Shown here piece after piece: positions 7,864 through 10,755 of a DNA stretch of 10,755 nucleotides. The notes below the pieces were generated by a model. That model did not search any database and was not told where the DNA came from. It worked only from the letters and a program-made list of their open reading frames with translations. How positions within the stretch are numbered: the first letter of the stretch is position 1; each line of letters starts with the position of its first letter. Source of the DNA: Bacteroidota bacterium. Lineage in GTDB: Bacteria > Bacteroidota > Bacteroidia > Chitinophagales > Chitinophagaceae. The DNA is taken from the NCBI GenBank assembly GCA_023386855.1, contig JAEWIW010000187.1, positions 1 to 10,755 of the forward strand, written 5' to 3'. The position numbers and the translations under genes are program-made.

Positions 7864-7915
7864 ACCCCGTGGCACGCCCCCGTGGCACGGGGGCGTGCCA
7901 CGGGGTGGTATTTTT
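7864..7915 (+). terminator. Intrinsic terminator after argH
   Basis: A perfect 18-bp inverted repeat (7864-7881 with 7889-7906, loop of 7 bases) starts directly after the argH stop and is followed by GG and then TATTTTT (7909-7915). This has the form of a factor-independent terminator for the arginine operon. The T run overlaps the stop codon of the convergent peptidase gene. Read from the minus strand, the same stem is followed by CTAAAAC, which lacks a good U tract, so termination of the peptidase transcript there would be weaker. Confidence 0.8.
7865..7905. repeat. GC-rich palindrome built from a repeated 12-mer
   Basis: The 12-mer CCCCGTGGCACG occurs twice in direct orientation (7865-7876 and 7878-7889) and once inverted (CGTGCCACGGGG, 7894-7905). 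The even internal structure and very high GC content contrast with the flanking genes. It could be simply the terminator stem, or a copy of a dispersed REP-like intergenic repeat that came to serve as terminator. Only one copy lies in this window, so membership of a family cannot be shown here. Confidence 0.7.
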
Positions 7916-9221
7916 ACAGCCCGCTCACCCTTGAAGGGGTATCCTTTCCCTCCACAATCGACCTTGAACTGATGGCAATAGCCTCAATGATCCGGGCCAT
8001 ATTTTCCATATCCAGGGTCCCGATCTCATCATCAGCCGTATGGTAATATTTTTCACTGTCCATCTTTGATGTTGAAATAGTATGTGCCGGTACACCCAAC
8101 CTCGCCAGCGTAGCATTATCTGAACGATAAAAAAGGTTCTGGTCGGGGTATGGATCAGGGTAGAATTTGAAGTCTGACCCCTCGAGATTCTTCTCCAGTA
8201 TCTTTCCCATATCACTCTTTTCATAACCCGTGATATACGCTGAGTTGGTTCCCCACTTGCTTTCCGTACCGATCATTTCAATATTGAACATGGCCATGAT
8301 CTTTGCAGGATCATACTGCCCTGAGAAATGTTTTGATCCAAAGCCACCGGTTTCTTCTCCCGTAAATGCAGCAAAAAGAATAGTGCGTTCATTATTCTTC
8401 TGCTTGGCAAAATGATGCGCCAGCATGATCACCGCCGTAGTTCCGGATGCATCATCATTAGCGCCGTTGTAAATAGAATCACCTTCTGCTGTTGGCTTGC
8501 CAATACCGATATGATCGTAATGCCCCGAGAAAACCACGTATTCGTCCTTCTTCTTTTTACCCGGGAGAATACCCACCACGTTCTTCATTTTCATGGCAGT
8601 CACTTCCTGCCTGAATTCAACAGCATAAGTGGTAGGCGATTCGGTAGTAAGTATGGCTATAACATTATTTTTCATTGGTGCTCCTTCCCTTCGGAATCTT
8701 TTCAGGCTATTGAACAGGCGCATATGCTTATTATCCACAAATACAACATAGTTGTTTTTACTATCCGCCAGCATTCGCTGCATACTGGTATAAAGTGTAT
8801 CATTGACACCTATTTTTTCCACTTTATACCCTGATTTTTCATCCATTTTAATTTCATTTTCAGAAGAAAAACCAACAATATTGCGTGGATCCACTGCCAG
8901 GCCATTGATTGTGCCGGATGCAGAGATGAACCTGTTCCTGTTGATCGTGAATTCCTGGAAATAACTGCTTCCACTCACTGGTTGCAGACCTGCTTTGCGA
9001 AATTCTGTTGCGATAAAATCTGCAGCCTTATCAAGGCCTTCACTGAATATAGCCCTTCCTTTCAGTTCATCTGAAGATAGAAATTCTTCCACCCTTTGAA
9101 CCTCTGCAACGGATGCCAGTGGCTTTGATCCTGCAGCAGTTTGCGCAAAAGAAATATTGGGGCTAACAACAAATTGCAGGCAACAGAGGCTGCCTGCAAG
9201 AATCATAATTTTCCTGTTCAT
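7914..9221 (-). CDS. Secreted M28-family zinc peptidase
   Basis: Predicted exported metallopeptidase, probably an aminopeptidase acting in the periplasm or outside the cell. The start at 9221 (435 residues) gives a clean signal peptide: MNRK, a hydrophobic core, and a likely signal peptidase I cut after SFA (residue 26). The ATG at 9245 would add eight residues before it. A poorly conserved insertion, perhaps a PA-like domain, occupies about 100-215. The M28 metal site follows: HYD (H234, D236), NDDASG (bridging D256 or D257), GEE (catalytic E289, ligand E290), NIEMIG (E315, where many members have Asp) and HTADD (H394). No lipobox is seen. It follows the response regulator gene by 30 bases on the same strand, so all three minus-strand genes may share a transcript. 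Substrate is unknown. Confidence 0.9.
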   Translation of the reverse strand: MNRKIMILAGSLCCLQFVVSPNISFAQTAAGSKPLASVAEVQRVEEFLSSDELKGRAIFSEGLDKAADFIATEFRKAGLQPVSGSSYFQEFTINRNRFISASGTINGLAVDPRNIVGFSSENEIKMDEKSGYKVEKIGVNDTLYTSMQRMLADSKNNYVVFVDNKHMRLFNSLKRFRREGAPMKNNVIAILTTESPTTYAVEFRQEVTAMKMKNVVGILPGKKKKDEYVVFSGHYDHIGIGKPTAEGDSIYNGANDDASGTTAVIMLAHHFAKQKNNERTILFAAFTGEETGGFGSKHFSGQYDPAKIMAMFNIEMIGTESKWGTNSAYITGYEKSDMGKILEKNLEGSDFKFYPDPYPDQNLFYRSDNATLARLGVPAHTISTSKMDSEKYYHTADDEIGTLDMENMARIIEAIAISSRSIVEGKDTPSRVSGL

Positions 9222-9251
9222 TTGAATGGTATATGGGACGGACATTAATAA

Positions 9252-9992
9252 TTAAAGACTCATCATTTCCTTGAACTTCACGGTCTGCCTGCGGCTCACT
9301 TCGATCTTCTCACCGCCTTTTAATTCCAGCAGCAGACCACCATTGAAGTAAGGTTCGATCTTATCGATCAGCCTGAGGTTCACGATATGTTTCCTGTTGG
9401 CCCTGAAGAAAACCTTTTCATCAAGTCTTTCTTCCAGTGCATTCAGTGATTTCAATATTAAAGGCTTGTTGGTGCTGAAATAAACTTTCGCATAATTACC
9501 TACGCTTTCAAATAACCTGATATCAGAAAGCTTTACAAACCAGCAACGTTCACCATCTTTTACAAATACCTGGTCGTTCTCCGTTAAGATGGAACGATTG
9601 ATATTCGCGGGGTTGAGGTTATTCTGTTCACGTTCTTCCTGCGCATGCAATTTTTGAATGGCATCTGCAAGTCGCCTCGGTTCAACGGGCTTGAGCAGGT
9701 AGTCCAGCGCGTTAACTTCAAAAGCTTTCAGTGCATATTCATCATATGCGGTAGTAAAAATGACATTCGGTGCGCGGTCGAGTTCACTCAACAATTGAAA
9801 TCCTGTTTTTCCCGGCATCTGGATATCAAGGAACACCAGGTCGGGGGCAAGTGTTTCAATTTTCTCAACGCCATCTTCAGCGTTGGCTGCTTCTCCCACC
9901 ACTTCGATCTCGGGGTGGTCCATCAGCAGTTTTTTTAATTCAGTCCTGGCAAGACGTTCATCGTCGATGATTAGGGCTTTGGTCATGTTCAT
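9252..9992 (-). CDS. LytTR-family response regulator
   Basis: Cytoplasmic transcription regulator of the LytR/AlgR type. The N-terminal receiver domain (about 4-120) has the acidic pocket D10-D11, phosphoacceptor D56 in FLDIQMP, T80 and K101 in LLKPVEP. A linker of about 20 residues leads to a C-terminal LytTR DNA-binding domain (about 143-246) with SVGNYAKVYF, FFRANRKHIVN and the terminal EVSRRQTVKFKEMM. The 246-residue length is normal. The ATG at 9992 overlaps the stop of the kinase gene by four bases (ATGA), which supports this start over an ATG two codons later at 9986. The overlap marks the two as a cognate pair. The targets are unknown; LytTR proteins bind spaced direct repeats, and I could not pick such sites out with confidence. 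Confidence 0.94.
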   Translation of the reverse strand: MNMTKALIIDDERLARTELKKLLMDHPEIEVVGEAANAEDGVEKIETLAPDLVFLDIQMPGKTGFQLLSELDRAPNVIFTTAYDEYALKAFEVNALDYLLKPVEPRRLADAIQKLHAQEEREQNNLNPANINRSILTENDQVFVKDGERCWFVKLSDIRLFESVGNYAKVYFSTNKPLILKSLNALEERLDEKVFFRANRKHIVNLRLIDKIEPYFNGGLLLELKGGEKIEVSRRQTVKFKEMMSL

Positions 9993-10755
9993 GTGTTTAT
10001 GCCAACGGGGATCAGCACTCTGGCTTCAACCATCCCGTTAAGCTGCTTTATTTCGAAATTTGCTTTATCTCCAAATAATAATTGCAACCTGTTTTTGGTA
10101 CTGGAAAGTCCGAACCCATCGCCATTGTATTCACCATTCAGGTGGCCTGAATTCTGGACAATCAGTTCGTGGTAGTCCTCGCGGTAGTCTGAGATCACTT
10201 TTACTATTCCACCACTCACCTGCTTGCCGATGCCATGCTTGATGGCGTTCTCCACCAGTGTCTGCAGCATCATGGGTGGAACGGGCTGGTCGAGCGTATC
10301 CTCATCGATCTTATATTCAATCTTCAGCCTGTCTTCAAACCGGATATGTTCCAATGCAAGATAATCTTTCACGATATTCAGTTCCTTTTCGAAAGGCACC
10401 GTTTCCTGTTTTTCCGTTTGCATGCTCGACCGCAGGATATTGCTCAGCTCGGTGATCGCTTTGCGTGCGCGGCCCGGGTTCTCATCGATCAGTGCCCTGA
10501 TACTGTTGAGCGCATTGAAAATAAAATGCGGGTTGATATGGGATTTGATCGTTTTCAGTTCAAGCTCCTTTACCAGGGACTCGAGTTTAAGGGTATCCAC
10601 CTGCTGGCGGCGGCTTTTCTCAATATAATGATAAATATAGTAGAGCAGCACCCAGGGAATGATATAGATGCCGATGTTAAGGATATTGGCAAACAGCCGG
10701 GTTGAAAAATCCAGGCCTTTCTTGTTCTCGGTGAGATCAAAAGCCTCGTTCAGTC
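9989..10755 (-). CDS. LytS-type sensor histidine kinase (N-terminus outside window)
   Basis: Inner-membrane sensor kinase that should phosphorylate the adjacent LytTR regulator. The frame is open to the window edge, giving the last 254 residues; a GTG at 10651 is internal and not the start. A membrane helix is visible at about residues 22-45 (FANILNIGIYIIPWVLLYY), followed by a coiled linker. The His_kinase domain has the phosphoacceptor histidine H76 in INPHFIFN, and the ATPase domain has the N box LVENAIKHG (N169) and a glycine-rich GDGFGLSSTKNRL (about 211-223), ending near the TGA. This is the short His_kinase/HATPase arrangement of the LytS/YehU group, not a classical HisKA kinase. The sensing part, likely more membrane helices, is missing, so the signal cannot be guessed. 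Confidence 0.93.
   Translation of the reverse strand, partial: LNEAFDLTENKKGLDFSTRLFANILNIGIYIIPWVLLYYIYHYIEKSRRQQVDTLKLESLVKELELKTIKSHINPHFIFNALNSIRALIDENPGRARKAITELSNILRSSMQTEKQETVPFEKELNIVKDYLALEHIRFEDRLKIEYKIDEDTLDQPVPPMMLQTLVENAIKHGIGKQVSGGIVKVISDYREDYHELIVQNSGHLNGEYNGDGFGLSSTKNRLQLLFGDKANFEIKQLNGMVEARVLIPVGINT

Noticed and set aside
7864..7906. CRISPR or tandem repeat array
   Set aside because: Only three partly inverted copies of a 12-mer with no spacers; the geometry is that of a hairpin.
8412..8834. 140-residue plus-strand open frame
   Set aside because: Antisense to the M28 peptidase; rich in His, Ile and Cys with no recognisable motif, as expected of a shadow frame.
9174..9186. 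Lipoprotein signal in the M28 peptidase (Cys pair at residues 13-14)
   Set aside because: The residues before the cysteines (GSL, and SLC for the second) do not fit a lipobox, and the pair sits in the middle of the hydrophobic core; signal peptidase I cleavage after SFA fits better.
9222..9245. ATG at 9245 as the start of the M28 peptidase
   Set aside because: It adds eight residues before a clean signal peptide that begins MNRK at 9221.
10235..10705. 156-residue plus-strand open frame
   Set aside because: It lies fully antisense to the histidine kinase, whose motifs are clear; composition and content show no family features.

Overview
The window looks like chromosomal DNA from a Bacteroidota bacterium, most likely of the Chitinophagaceae type. 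Three things point there: the ArgG, ArgF', ArgB and ArgH proteins carry Bacteroidota-style sequence variants; no gene start is preceded by a clear AGGAGG-type Shine-Dalgarno motif; and a LytS/LytTR-type two-component pair lies next door. Base composition is moderate in GC apart from one very GC-rich palindrome. The genus is an inference; no marker gene or rRNA is present.

Layout. Bases 1-216 hold the C-terminal end of an unidentified plus-strand protein. Bases 270-7863 hold seven closely packed plus-strand arginine biosynthesis genes in the order argG, argC, argD, argF', argB, argE, argH. Four of the six junctions are tight (argG/argC and argD/argF' overlap by 1 base, argE/argH by 4 bases, and argC-argD is a 17-base gap). 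The other two are a 40-base gap before argB, which appears to start at a TTG codon, and a 55-base gap before argE. A perfect 18-bp inverted repeat directly follows argH and closes the operon. On the minus strand, convergent with it, lie a sensor histidine kinase (truncated by the window edge), its LytTR response regulator (4-base overlap), and, 30 bases downstream, a secreted M28-type zinc peptidase.

How the genes work together. The arginine genes encode every step from an N-acylated glutamate to arginine: ArgB phosphorylates it, ArgC reduces it, ArgD transaminates it to N-acylornithine, ArgF' carbamoylates that directly to N-acylcitrulline, ArgE removes the acyl group, and ArgG and ArgH convert citrulline to arginine. 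This is the route without free ornithine known from Xanthomonas (acetylated) and Bacteroides (succinylated). The transcarbamylase has Ser at the position where Glu marks N-acetylornithine enzymes and Pro marks the Bacteroides N-succinylornithine enzyme. Published mutants show that Ser there gives succinylornithine activity, so the cluster probably runs on succinylated intermediates. The first enzyme (N-acylglutamate synthase) and carbamoyl-phosphate synthase are not visible here.

No IS element, CRISPR array, tRNA, rRNA or phage signature was seen. No gene-free stretch exceeds 300 bases. This is mainly a housekeeping region; the most interesting points are the substrate switch predicted for ArgF', the argB start region and the palindrome.
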